From contig LATX02000078.1 in NCBI GenBank assembly GCA_001466705.2, positions 186,001 to 250,000 of the forward strand: a DNA stretch of 64,000 nucleotides, given 5' to 3'. Shown piece after piece: positions 10,880 through 21,720 of the stretch. The position numbers and the translations under genes were made by a program. Positions within the stretch are counted from its first letter, which is position 1. Each line of letters opens with the position of its first letter. The notes beneath the pieces were generated by a model. That model was not told the origin of the DNA, made no database searches, and saw only the letters and a list, made by a program, of their open reading frames with translations. The DNA is from Moniliophthora roreri (taxonomy: Eukaryota; Basidiomycota; Agaricomycetes; Agaricales; Marasmiaceae).

Positions 10880-13100
10880 TGGCTGCCAAAGAATCAGAAA
10901 AACACAGTCACTCAATTACCCTTCATGCACCCACTGTCTCCAAATTTGAAGCGTATAAGACAAAAACGAGCAATCGAGTGTTTTATCCGCCTGAACATTA
11001 GTAAACATGAAGGGATAGGGTCCCGTCGGCGGAAAACTACCTTCTTCAAAGTTGAGGACGTCAAAACCAAGATACGGCACTCTCTGTGTATGAGGGAACC
11101 ACTGATGAATGACTTGCCGTCGTAGAAAAGGGACAATGACCACAATTTCCGCTCGGAAGAAGAGTCATCGTCCCTGGGCGCATCAACCGATAGGTCATCA
11201 TAGAAGGTGCGATGAAATTCAGAAGCAATCGTGGATGGCCCAATAGTCAACAAATAACTTTGAGGAGAGAATAATGATGTTTGGTAGTCCGTCAGACCCC
11301 GCCCGCATCGAATACGCAACCAAGTGACTAAGAGACATGCATTAACAAAGTTGGGCATACCAGAGTCAAACCTTATGTGCGTGATCAAACCTTGTACGTA
11401 GCCATGCAAAAAGAAAATTCATTATCCTTTCTGCCGAACGTTGAAGATATCGAGGTGTCGACGAGGAAAGACAAGGATGTTCGATTTAATACGGGTATAC
11501 ACCGTCGCTCTTCCCGAAATTGATGTGTTGGCTTGGTACAAAAGTGCCATAATCATACATATCTACCAGACACGCCTTTGTACAAATCATTCAGCATGGG
11601 TTCCGAAAATCCGAGCCGGAAATACTTACTCGCCCTCCAAACGCCTCGCTTCACCACGAGCCCCGAAGTTCATTTGAGACACGCCCATAGGAACCATAAC
11701 TGTAGTATTTTTACTGTTCAAACCTTGCGGTATTTGTTCGGGAGAGGCTGAGCGCTGGGGAAGACTGAGGTACTTTGCATCACGATGGACGAGAGCAAAA
11801 GAAAGCGCGATGGCATCCTGTCACACGGCACCGTCACACCTAACGCCAAACCACTCCCTCCTGTCAAGTCGGTTTTGGATCAACAACCATCATGCTGTAT
11901 CGTACAATAGCATTCAGCATTACTACCACATCAAGACAATATTACACGGGATAGCAAAAATGATGATACGATAATGCACGAGACCACAGTATGTGAGTGT
12001 GTGAATGAGATATGAGATGAGCAGAAAGGCGTCGAACATCGGAGCACATGAGATGTGAGTCAGGAAGGGAAATGTAAAATCATGCGTCAAGAAATAGGCT
12101 GAGCAACGACAAGTCAGTAAGGACGACGACAGAGTACAAAAGATAGATGACGGTTACCTGCCACAAGGAGAAGGTATCGCGATAAACTCAAGCAGTCTCT
12201 CCAGCACCAGGGCAATCCTTCGAGATATGACCCTCAGATCCGCAAGTATAGCATGCCTTCTTTTGGGGTTGAGGGCAGTCACGACTGATATGACCCTATC
12301 GTACGCATTTCTCATCAGACACCCATCTCGTATGACGAAAAAGGAAAAGAAAAGAAAACTCACAAAGCCATTGCAGTTGTAGCACTTGCTACCCTGCACA
12401 CAGTCTCGAGACATGTGGCCTACACCACCGCACGAGTAGCAAGTCTTTCCGCCATAACCACCTCCACCAGAGTATCCACCGGCAGTCTCGGGACACGAGC
12501 GTGCGATATGGCCGACCTTTCCGCAGCGGTAGCATTCGGCACCAGAAGCCTGGGTGCTAGAGTTGTTTGTTGCGGTATTGGTGCAATCACGGCTCTGCGA
12601 ATAAAAGTGTCAAACTGGGGGTACAGGCGATGATGTATGACGAGGATTACTGACGATGTGACCTTCCTGACCGCACTTGTAACAGCTCTTGGCCTTTTGC
12701 TCCATGGTGCAGTCTCGCGAGACATGACCCTCCATACCACAGTTGTAGCATGTAGGAGTTCCGGCTTTCGGGCAAGAAGCTGCTTGGTGTCCGACTGCAA
12801 TCACGATTTCATGAGTTTAGGGGTGGATTCGGTATGGGATCGTTCACGCATCGGCATGGACATTGAGCATCGAATATTGAGGATAATGGATTTGTATTGA
12901 GGATGTATCGAAAGAACATGGGGGAAAAGGGCAAAACACATCGTCAGCACCACCATATCGAAGAAGGAAAAAAATCGTGAAAAAGGTGAAAAAAGGGGTA
13001 ATTGCGTAGACGACAAGTCGAGCCGACTGAGAGAAACGTGGATTTCGAGCATCGAGCATGAAAACCAGAGTCCTAGGCTGCGAGAGAAGAATGCACAAAA
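10880..13100. repeat. Segmental duplication, better preserved copy B
   Basis: Counterpart of 2140-4050. It holds the 3' part and intron 1 of the intact zinc-knuckle gene, plus about 1 kb of unassigned sequence at 10880-11900 whose minus-strand frames (for example SVDAPRDDDSSSERKLWSLS) match copy A only in patches. I do not assign a gene to 10880-11900. Confidence 0.7.
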
Positions 13101-13177
13101 GGCAAAGAAAAAATCGTCGACGAATCAACAACACACGCACATCCACCGCAGTTGAAGCATCCACGAGCGCCAGCCAT
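12188..13177 (-). CDS. CNBP/Gis2/Byr3-type protein with seven CCHC zinc knuckles, 171 aa
   Basis: Exons 13177-13141, 12794-12655, 12594-12364 and 12295-12188 join in frame (516 nt including TGA). All seven CX2CX4HX4C knuckles are complete: [99 protein letters not shown] Gly/Tyr-rich linker separates knuckles 4 and 5. Seven knuckles in about 170 residues is the standard size for this family, which binds single-stranded nucleic acid and mRNA and affects translation and stress granules in yeast (family knowledge). Splice junctions cut knuckles 1, 3 and 6, and each intron removal restores the exact spacing, which strongly supports the model. Intron 1 is long for this genome (12795-13140, 346 bp). 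Confidence 0.93.
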
Positions 13178-13839
13178 TATCTTTCTTCTTGATCCTGTTG
13201 CAAATATTAATCCTTGGGGGATTCGGAAGGTAGCAACGACGACAAACTTACTGAGGTCGAGAGGAGGTTTAGGTAGGTGTTGGGGGTTAAGGTGAGAGGA
13301 AGAGACGAAAAATTTTGTGGGGGTTTATGTAACGAATTGATGAGTCAGATGCTTGATTCGGTGGCGGGGCTGTGCATGAAGTATGGGCGCTAAAGGTCTA
13401 CAGCAACACGCCTCGTGTCAAGGAGGATCTTGCCTTGAGGACGTCGTTGCTTGAAATGAGGACGGCGATCTATGATGCTCGCTTGGGGAACGTAGACAGG
13501 AATTTATCCGGTAGAGTCATTCAAATTTCTATTTCCGTGATTGACTGTGAAGAAAAGAAGCTGCGAAGGACGAGTCAGTGGAAGCCAAAAAGTCGGAGAG
13601 TTAAATTTGAACTGACAAACATCAGGAATCCACAGGTCTGGATCTGATTGAAGCCGTGACAAGATCCACCCGAGAGGGTTTGCTGACGACCGGTCTGTTA
13701 TCAAGCACAACTGCCCAAGAATATGGCAATCCAGGATGATCATAGGCACTTGGAAGGGGGTGGACAAGACTTGGAATTGAGAGCCCAGGGACATAGGCGA
13801 GGATCGTGGGTGCCTTTACGAGAATCAGATACTCTATTG
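13178..13839. other. Zinc-knuckle gene upstream region and intergenic sequence
   Basis: The first 200 bp should contain the 5' UTR and promoter of the zinc-knuckle gene; an AG just before TATT near 13195 hints at a 5' UTR intron but I cannot fix it. The rest has only unassigned short frames. Confidence 0.35.
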
Positions 13840-15260
13840 AGCCGGGTGCGAGATGGATTTACCTCACAGTTTGCCTCACTCCATCCCTTTCACATAACAA
13901 CCGGTTGTAGTACGAGATTCGGAGTCTTATGTACATTCCAGGGGCAACTTGGGGTGCCGTACAGGTACCCTGATGGGCGACTTCAGTGGCTTTTGGATGA
14001 AGCTTTGGAGCATCGTCCAAACCGAGCCACTGAAAATCCGACAACGATACCTGATATTCTGGCATGTCAAGGAGCGAATAGGCCGAGATCCTAAATACCC
14101 TGACAACGAATAATAATCCGTAATGGAGGTTGAACGGGACAACAACACTCGCTCACCTTGAGCGTTCACCTCCGTGATCATCGGTAAGTGAGGTCCAAGA
14201 ACACCGGGAGATCTTGGGGGATATTCAGTATCGAGCATTAGTCCGGAAAGAGAAATCTAACTTCCTGATGTTAATAATTGCCATTGAAGGAGCGGAACAT
14301 GCTTCGTTCGGCTGTGCCCATTTTGAACCCAATATCCATCCGCTCTCTGCAAATAGTGCATAACCGATAGGCCCGAAATCGCCGTGGGTCTTGATATGTT
14401 ACCGGCTCGACCTTAGAGGCCCTAATAATGGCACCAGTAGAAAGCGTAGGATGGTGAGATTCAATGAGATCACAATCCTGAATAGAACTCGAGGTTAGCC
14501 TGAATAGTGGAAAGCCATCGCGTCTTGGTTAGAAAGGTGAAAGGAAACGAACATGGCCTGCATATTGCCCATTACCCTCGTCACCCCCATCGAGAGACTT
14601 CCTCAACGAAGGCTCTAGAGAGAATCGCACCCAAACACCGATACCACATTCACGGAGAAATAGCATAGTCTGAAGGCACGCTTACATAGCTTCGAACTGA
14701 TTCGAAGAGCGACCATCGTGGATGCCAGAGTCGAAATGGCCGGCGGAGTAGCATCCATGAGCGCGATCACTGACACGAACAAGCGTTCCCTTGTACAAGC
14801 TAATGGTGAATAGAGGCTAGTAAAAGCATTGAATACATGATCTCACCTCGCACTCGATCCTTTCCGCGCTTCATAGCAACCCGAAACACGTGGGCCATTT
14901 CCAGAGAGGCGACAGAGGTCCCGAGTCGCACGACGACAAGGTGGTGGTACTCGTGTTTGAGGGCAGAGTTTTAACAGAAGTCGACTCCGAAAAAGGTTAT
15001 CATCACGCACCTGGTATCCCAATAAATCATCGATGATGCCTTTAACCAAAACCAAAGAAGTACCTGTTAGGTCACGGTCGTGCGGGGACCAGACCGGTTG
15101 AGGAAACGGATAATACCTGAGTTCTTCCCCAAACGGGGTGTATATCTTGATCTCCTCACGCCACGCCCTTTCTTCTTCGACATGGCTGGGAGTGGAAGCA
15201 AAGCTCTTCAGGACGGTTCGCGTCCAAGGGTCATGGACGGTTTAGCACATCCGAATTTTC
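13840..15260 (-). CDS. Unrecognised multi-exon coding remains
   Basis: I do not recognise the family. Coding-like blocks in order along the minus strand: ERAWREEIKIYTPFGEEL running on to LVKGIIDDLLGYQ (about 15200-15010); HHLVVVRLGTSVASLEMAHV and a basic tail ending at a GTGAG donor (about 14950-14845); then after a TTAG acceptor CTRERLFVSVIALMDATPPA (about 14800-14700); TMLFLRECGIGVWVRFSLEP (about 14685-14570); HPTLSTGAIIRASKVEPVTY (about 14480-14400); MLDTEYPPRSPGVLG ending at a GTGAG donor (14238-14155); and YSLLDMPEYQ (near 14060). Not all junctions join in phase, notably near 14700, so it may be a decaying gene. It is divergent from the zinc-knuckle gene starting at 15334. Confidence 0.4.
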
Positions 15261-15333
15261 TCACGATGACCCTGATCAGGTACGGTGTCGCGTGATGTAG
15301 AAAAAATTCCTCAACGCTGTACGCGTCAACCAC

Positions 15334-16028
15334 ATGCAGGCCTCATTCCGCTCCCTTTCTCTCGCTCGTCAAGCCCAGGTTTCTCTTCAAGGCTGCTCAC
15401 GAGAACCAGCCCTTAGGTCCGGTGTCTCCCAGCTCAGAAGAATTCATGGCATACCCGATCGTTCGAGCCGAGTATGTTACGCATGTGGTGCTCCTGGACA
15501 CTTGTCGACTGACTGTCCTACAAAATTCAAGAGAGGGGCGTGGTACGTGGTATCTATACTTATTGGATGCTCGATATTTACCATACTTTCGCCTCTAGCT
15601 ATCGCTGTGGTCAAGAAGGTCACCTCTCAAGAGACTGCTCAGCACCAGATTCGCAAGCCTTGAGTACATGGCAGGCACGTCAGGAAAACATTATTTGGTG
15701 AGTACTCTTCTTTCATCACTATCACTGACCCTTACCCTCGAATACAGTAGACGATGCGGAAATAAAGGTCACAAAGCCGACTCCGAGTTGTGTCCTGATC
15801 GTAACAAACGGGTTTGTTATACATGTGGAAAAACCGGCCACGTTGGAGCAAATTGTCCGCAGAGGAAGTGTTTTCGATGTGGAAAGATTGGACATTCAGC
15901 TGTGCAATGCCCGAACAAGCCGGAGAGTGGGGTGAGTCATTAGTGCTCTTGTTTATTTTCATTCTGCTGACAAGTATTGACAGCAGATACCAGAACACGA
16001 ACTTTCCAAGGTTAAGAGACGACGATGA
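15334..16028 (+). CDS. Five-knuckle CCHC zinc-finger protein with presequence-like N-terminus, about 178 aa
   Basis: Exons 15334-15542, 15599-15697, 15748-15931 and 15984-16028 (or 15987) join in frame; introns are 56, 50 and 52 or 55 bp, all GT-AG. Knuckles: CYACGAPGHLSTDC, CYRCGQEGHLSRDC, CRRCGNKGHKADSELC (H-to-C spacing six instead of four), CYTCGKTGHVGANC, CFRCGKIGHSAVQC. Two introns split a Cys codon and their removal restores it, which confirms the model. The first 45 residues are rich in Arg, Ser, Leu and Gln with a single acidic residue and include RRIHG, resembling a mitochondrial presequence; this localisation is inference. The end is basic (VKRRR). Role is probably RNA binding, by analogy with CNBP-type proteins. 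The start is the first ATG in frame and gives the presequence-like segment. Confidence 0.87.
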
Positions 16029-17314
16029 TTGAGGGGCGGGTCGATTACAAATGCTACATTCGGATTGCTACATTACCATATATTGCTCATATTGCATGTT
16101 CCGTGGATTCAGGAAGACACAACCGTTGATTTGAATTCGAAAGCAGGATTTATCCAGCACCCGAACCGAAGGACGCTACATTCATGATACGCCCGAGCCT
16201 GGCAGTGAGGCACTCGCTTTACTATCCCATCGATGCTACCTAAGACGACGAAGGGAAGACACCTGGGTAAATGGCCAGGCGACAAGCGAGTGGAAGTACT
16301 TTCCATTGGAACTTGAGTACGTGTGTTTTCGGACTCCGCATTTTGTAAGCTAGTTCCCCATTTGGATGACGAAACTGTCGGACCAACGCGTTTCGGGAGT
16401 TGGGATCCAGAGTTTTGTTCAGGACATTTATCGGCAACAGCTTTCGATTGCTAACAATGAGCAGACACGATGAAAAGGTTCAAATTCGAGTTCAGCAAGG
16501 TGCCCGGACTTCTCGGCTATCCGGTTAATGGCCAGCGACCCATACTCTGGGCTGGGGACCGGGGGTATGAGTTCAGAGAGTCGAACGTACTTACGTCTAG
16601 GTGACAGGTACCACGTACGGGTGCAACGTTGGACGAGCACGACTTAGGGGTCAATCGATCCTGAGGAGATCCAGTGTTAGTGCGTCTGTAATTGTGCGTT
16701 AATCCTTCGGATTCACCAATCATTCGATCGTTCGCTCACTGTTTTATTTTTGGAAAGTGCGCAATATAGTTCGTCGCAAAGTCATCGCTTGTGCCTGAGT
16801 AGATATCACACTGGACTTGGGCGTCGAAATGCGAGATCTTCTCAGGAGGACGTTCTACTTTGCACACGATTTCTCTGAGCGCAATTTTACCAATTCCGGT
16901 GTGTATTGTCGCGGGGAGTACGGCCGCAGTGTAAAGTGAGTAATGAGTTTGTCCGTGCCAGTACATTCTTGGTTACATCACAGATTGCTGGTCGTTGTAT
17001 TAGGACGATGTTAATCTCAAATAATAACGTTACGGTGTGGCGAATAATGGCAATTGGATTGACGGCATCTTCGAGAATGAGTGAGTCATCGCACACTTAT
17101 ATTCTTGTACCATAGGGATAGGCCCGCTGATGACAGTTGTACAGCGAATCCGAGCGATTCAAATCTTATCATGAAGTTTTCAGTACGTGAAACGTTTTGC
17201 AGAGCGTGGCTGAATCCACTACAATGGCTCCTTTTGTATTCTTATCAGAACAGGTCATAAAAGATCCCGCCAGCAGGGAGCCCGTGGCTATAGCCTTTTC
17301 ACCCTCCTCAAAAG
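16029..17314. other. No gene assigned
   Basis: Several short frames on the minus strand, none recognised. The last 300 bp (about 17030-17310) are upstream sequence shared with the DUF6533 copies, for example a block reading MAIGLTASSRM that also precedes the copy at 24692-25878. Confidence 0.4.
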
Positions 17315-18247
17315 ATGGATGCGCAACTTGCGGCATCCTGTCCGTTATTATTAATTTTCTGTTTGCCTTTCTGACTGATTGTACGTTCCGCGTATTGGAA
17401 ACATCGTTATACAACAGTCCCTCAACCGTGACACTCCTGCGCAAGCCATTTGGTTTTCAAAACGTTAGGCGTGCAGTCTCTACTCTTGATATTACATAGT
17501 ATGATTCTGATGCTTCGAGGTCAAGATTTGTCTTTGACTTGTGTCTAATTCACTGATTTAGGGCCCAGTCTACGCGCTATACAACAAGAGCCTTGCCATC
17601 ATTCTCTTCCTAACACTTCTCTACGCCTTGCGCTTGACCGCTATTATTTGGACAATAGTGTGGAACTGGGACGCCTTTATAGCATACCTCAAGCACATCT
17701 GTTTCATGACCGAGTCAGTAAACCGGCGGCCCGGGCTAATAGTCCTCGTGTACGTCTTCCATGCGATTGAAGTATCGAGTATCGACGGGTTACTGAAACC
17801 AACTCTGAATAGCGTTGCAGAAACATCATTTCAAATCGTCGTCCATACCCTCACCATGAAGAAGACGTGGATGCTACCTAGCAGGCACATGGTCGAAAAC
17901 ACCAACTCTGACGTCCGTGCTGACCAGAGATGGCTTCTACGTATTTCTTGCAATGTCTGGTTTGTTCCTTGGTTACATATAATTAACTTTATCCAACTTT
18001 ACCTTTACTGAATTCTGCTTAGGGGTGATGACCGTACGGCTGTTTTAGTGGGCTCATACGGAAAAGGCCCGGCCACGTTCTTTATCAACCCGTAGGTTCT
18101 CTCATAAAAGTCACTTCAAGCCCTGAGGCTAACCTTAAGGTTCAGGCTCCTTGTTTTCGTGCTATCATGTGCAGTGCGCAATCGTTGAATCATTTACAGT
18201 CTCACAGTTCTTAAGCTAGGTGGCTTCGTCATAGGGCACTCGAGTGA
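17315..18247 (+). pseudogene. DUF6533-type membrane protein pseudogene (copy A, inverted)
   Basis: Same start (MDAQLAAS at 17315) and end (TGA at 18245-18247 after PALE) as the intact copies, but on the opposite strand. About 230 bp are missing at 17390: sequence jumps from the first intron to exon 4, so the DUF6533 signature (CDIYLT...IW) and the following helix are gone. A 4-base insertion at about 17880 shifts frame in the sixth exon, so the conserved TWSKTPTLTSVL is read as RHMVENTNS. Exon 5 (YALYNKSLAI) and exon 7 (VGSYGKGPATFFINP) remain readable. Confidence 0.8.
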
Positions 18248-18395
18248 TATCACGCCTTCAGCGTTTTGGAAACGAGGAGATTTCGGCAAATTCCCAAGGG
18301 CGAGTCACGCTCTCCACAGTCGCTTGGGATGTTCGGACATTTCCTAGGAACGATACGTGAGCTTTTTATTTCATGTATGCTGAGTGATTTGAGAC

Positions 18396-19113
18396 TAGGG
18401 CTCCTAGCGGATCGTATTAGGATCGGATACGGATTCATCCGTTCGGATGGTGGTGATTGAGAGAGCAATCCGCATCGGCGGATGGTATCCGTCGGATGGT
18501 CCGATAATCCGACGGATGGGCGCTAAGCCAGCGCTTCACAATGAAACCTCCCTCCCACGGTGAAAATTTTGCTTCCCCGTCAGTATTGTCGCCTTGTTCA
18601 CCTCCAATCCCTTTGGCAAGTCTCAAGCTACCCTATAGACCCTCAAGACTTGATGTCATGTTGAGAATATGATGTTTGGAGCCACTTGGAGGGAGGGGGC
18701 TCTCAGGTGCGGGACATTGATCTAGTTGTGCGGCATTCCAAGTTGATTCCAGGTGTCTGAATTATACCTATTTAATTTGTTGTGTACAGAGTCGAGACAA
18801 GTTCATATATTGTACCCAAAACAGCTAAAATACAAGTCAAAGGTTAGTCAGACAGACAGATAATGGCTGATATATCACCCACTACTGCTATGAAGGTCAA
18901 AAAGGTAACCACGGAAAGCCCCGGGCACGACTCTGGTCGACCTAACGAAGCCCAACGACAATCGTCTGCACCGCGTGATTCATCCGCCGCTCATCGTCGG
19001 ATTGGTCGGATGCCATCCGTCGGATGGTGCTCGTCGAGGAGCCCATCCGCCATCCGAATCCGACCTCTCATCGCTCGGATGACGGCGGATCATCCGATCC
19101 GCTAGGAGCCCTA
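18396..19113. mobile_element. hAT-type MITE, 718 bp
   Basis: Perfect 18-bp terminal inverted repeats TAGGGCTCCTAGCGGATC, flanked by a perfect 8-bp target duplication TTTGAGAC (18388-18395 and 19114-19121). Eight-base duplications with TAGGG or CAGGG ends are diagnostic of hAT elements. Subterminal zones are dense in CGGATG/CATCCG (18400-18525 and 18980-19105). No transposase reading exists, so it is non-autonomous. Confidence 0.92.
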
Positions 19114-19245
19114 TTTGAGACCGACGCATGACTTCAGATAGATAGTCGTGATTTGGGCTACACTTATGGATTTTGAGAATCATGCAGGCCTGACCATGGT
19201 ATCGGATGTAGGGTGACAGGTCGTTCATCCTACTTCACTGCTATG

Positions 19246-19410
19246 CATCAGCAAAAACTGTGTAGTGCTATAATGGGCTCCCAGGGGTTTATAATCCACC
19301 TGCAGGGCATTATGACCCTTAAAACCAGTCATAACCCCCACAAACCAGGCCACAACCAGGTTATAATCCCCCTGGAGCTAGGTTATAGCACTTTCCAGTT
19401 TTTGCTGATG
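19246..19410. mobile_element. Small palindromic MITE, 165 bp
   Basis: Ends are CATCAGCAAAAACTG and its exact complement, followed by a second paired stretch AGTGCTATAA, so almost the whole element can fold on itself. A 3-bp duplication ATG flanks it (19243-19245 and 19411-19413). The interior is rich in TTATAA and GGTTATA. Superfamily not determinable; a 3-bp duplication fits Harbinger- or CACTA-like elements. Confidence 0.7.
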
Positions 19411-19949
19411 ATGAGACATAGTGAGAATCCTGAGGCGTCGGACTTGGATTTTTAGGCTTGTGATCCGCGATGTTTTTCCGGATGAAGATACATCCTTGGC
19501 TGAATTTATACCAGAAGTATACTGCCAGTAGTTGAATACCAGTAGCTGTGCCAAGCCACCTAGCGATTAGGTACACTTTCAGTGTTGCGAGATCGCTCTA
19601 ATAGAGCGCCAGGCCTCGATAGCTGCACACGGGGCCGTGGGAATTCTCCATTCTCAAAGGTTGTTCCGTATCCCTCATGTTCGACGATGCTTACTCTCTG
19701 GCTCACCACATAATCTTGATTAAAAGCGATCCAAGCACATCTTCTTGATAATAAGTCTCCTCCTTTTCCAGACCTCCATCGCGACGGCTGACAGGTTGCT
19801 GTTTTTTGAGTCCGACAGACTGCGAGCCTTGTGTGAAAGAACTTAGAAGCAATGGTGGAGTCGGAACGGTCTTGCATGTTATGCTGAGGCCAAAGCGAGG
19901 ATATTCTAGATCCTCGTGTCCGAAACACTCAAAATGGTCGATCGAGGAA

Positions 19950-21720
19950 GGTCAAGTGAATCTCGTGTCTTCAGTAAACATAGTCACGTTAAAACCCGTT
20001 GTTCTGCCTCGTGGAAAATTTTTGTCCGCCCTTCCTAGCCTTGCATACACTCAGTTGGTTGTCATCTGTCATCCCGTGGACCACTACCTCCCCTGGATAT
20101 GGCTTCTTATTCACACATACACGCATGCTGCACAGGTAAGTCATCCACTTCAATCCTCGTTAATCATTCAAACCAACTTGATATCTTATGAGCTTGTAGG
20201 TAAATGGGAGTCTGAATTACAGCAAGGGGTAGATCAGCTCGATGTCATTCCGTGGTTTCACCGAGTAACACTAGACGTTATTGAGGAAAGCACGTACTTG
20301 CTCTGCTAAACTAGATCATTCTCAGGCTAAATCGACACGCAGGCTCATTCAATTACCACTTTGAGGCGGTCGAAGACAAGCCGAACGAACTTACCAAGGC
20401 GCTTAAGGAAACTTGAGTATGTTTCCTTTCTCTGTCGTCGCTACCCCCCTTGACATTGATACCTTCAGAGGAATTAGAAACTCGCCCTCGCGCCTTCAGA
20501 CCCTCCTGCTAGCTGTGTTTCGGCGTCTCTTGGACATCGTTACCGCATTCCGAGAGAAATACCTTCTGACAAAGGGCGAAATAACCTTCGTGAAATATCA
20601 GAGGCTGTCGTATCAAAAGGCTAGGGAGGTCATGTAGCAGTCAGTGTTTGCTCTAGACGGAACTCGAGCCGAGAATATGGAGATTTCCGGGAACGGGAAG
20701 AAAAGGAGGTTCTACGCGTGCTTAGTGCGTTTTCTCCTCAGTTTCGGAGACAGAGAAACTGAATCGCCACCTAGTACAAGCGAATTATGCAGAAGATCCA
20801 AGAAAGCAACTGACAGAAGCTGAAATATTGTCGGAGATGTCTATCTTCATCTAAGCGGGTCACCATACAACTGGCAACCGCCCTGGCATGGATCTTATTT
20901 GAGCTTAGTTGCCACCCCGCAGACCAGCGGGAAATCTACGGTGAGGTTCAGCGTATTCGGGCCAACAATGATGGAGAACTCACTGCTGCCGGCTATGATG
21001 AGCTAGCTGCCGGGTGGCTGAGTGCCCGCGTGAAGATATATACTGCTTCTGATGCGTTGAACTAGAAGTCAGACCCTAAGAAGGTATCACTTGGGGAGCC
21101 CTTCGACTACACCCTGGATTTTTTCATCTAACACGAACAGCAGCGGTTGCGGATATCATACCCCTCGCGTTTCCGGTGCGTTCGTCTTCTGGTGAAAGTC
21201 TCTCGGAGGTTCGCGTTCAACTTGGTCAGCGGAATTATCATCGATATTCCTACGTATAACCAGTTCGTGCGATAGTACGAGAGTCAAGAGTTCCGATCTG
21301 ACTGGGATTTGCGATACAATCTGGGAAGTGTATGAGGCGTTGATGCAAACGAATGGAATCCTTCTAAGTTCCTTTTCGCTAATCACGATCCAAGCCTGTA
21401 AATATTGGGGTGACGAATAATCTTCTTACAATTCAGTACGTCGTTACTGTCTACGTTTTGTCTTCTCTAATGGAAGGCGTTGTTCTGAAAGGCTGTTATC
21501 GGATGGCGTTTTCGCACTCATGGAACTGTATGCACTTACTGGCAGGTCTAATTGAGTATTTCCAACTCAGTCTTCCCGAAGGTATGGAGGTTCAGGGCTA
21601 TCATTTCGGCGGATTTACGGTTCCTATGATTGTGGACAAAGAGAGGTCGGGGGCAATGTTACTATTTATTGTGAAACCGAGGAGAGATCATGAAGGCTCC
21701 ACATCGTCGGCGAGCTCCCG
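19950..21720 (+). pseudogene. Cytochrome P450 pseudogene (basidiomycete microsomal type)
   Basis: Fragments of a P450 appear in the right order but in changing frames. KWESELQQGVDQLDVIPWFH with TLDVIEE and HFEAVEDKPNELTKALKET matches the F/G region (20200-20415). The I-helix AGHHTTG lies after a stop (20857-20880) and continues in another frame as ALAWILFELSCHPADQREI (20880-20940). ADIIPLAFPVRSSSGESLSE (about 21143-21205) matches the beta-domain and DANEWNP (about 21340) the PERF region. KGCYRMAF (21500) is what remains of the heme-cysteine loop, followed by the C-terminal LIEYFQLSLPEGMEV and IVKPRR (to about 21690). Multiple stops and frameshifts rule out a working enzyme. I cannot assign a CYP family. 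Confidence 0.8.

Noticed and set aside
15322..15327. ACGCGT as an MBF cell-cycle element before the zinc-knuckle gene
   Set aside because: A single 6-mer, expected by chance several times per window.
16440..16500. B-box-like GGTTCAAATTC
   Set aside because: No matching A-box or acceptor stem upstream.
18400..19110. CGGATG/CATCCG repeats as a satellite or CRISPR-like array
   Set aside because: Repeats are irregular, occur in both orientations and lie inside a hAT MITE with TIRs and target duplication.
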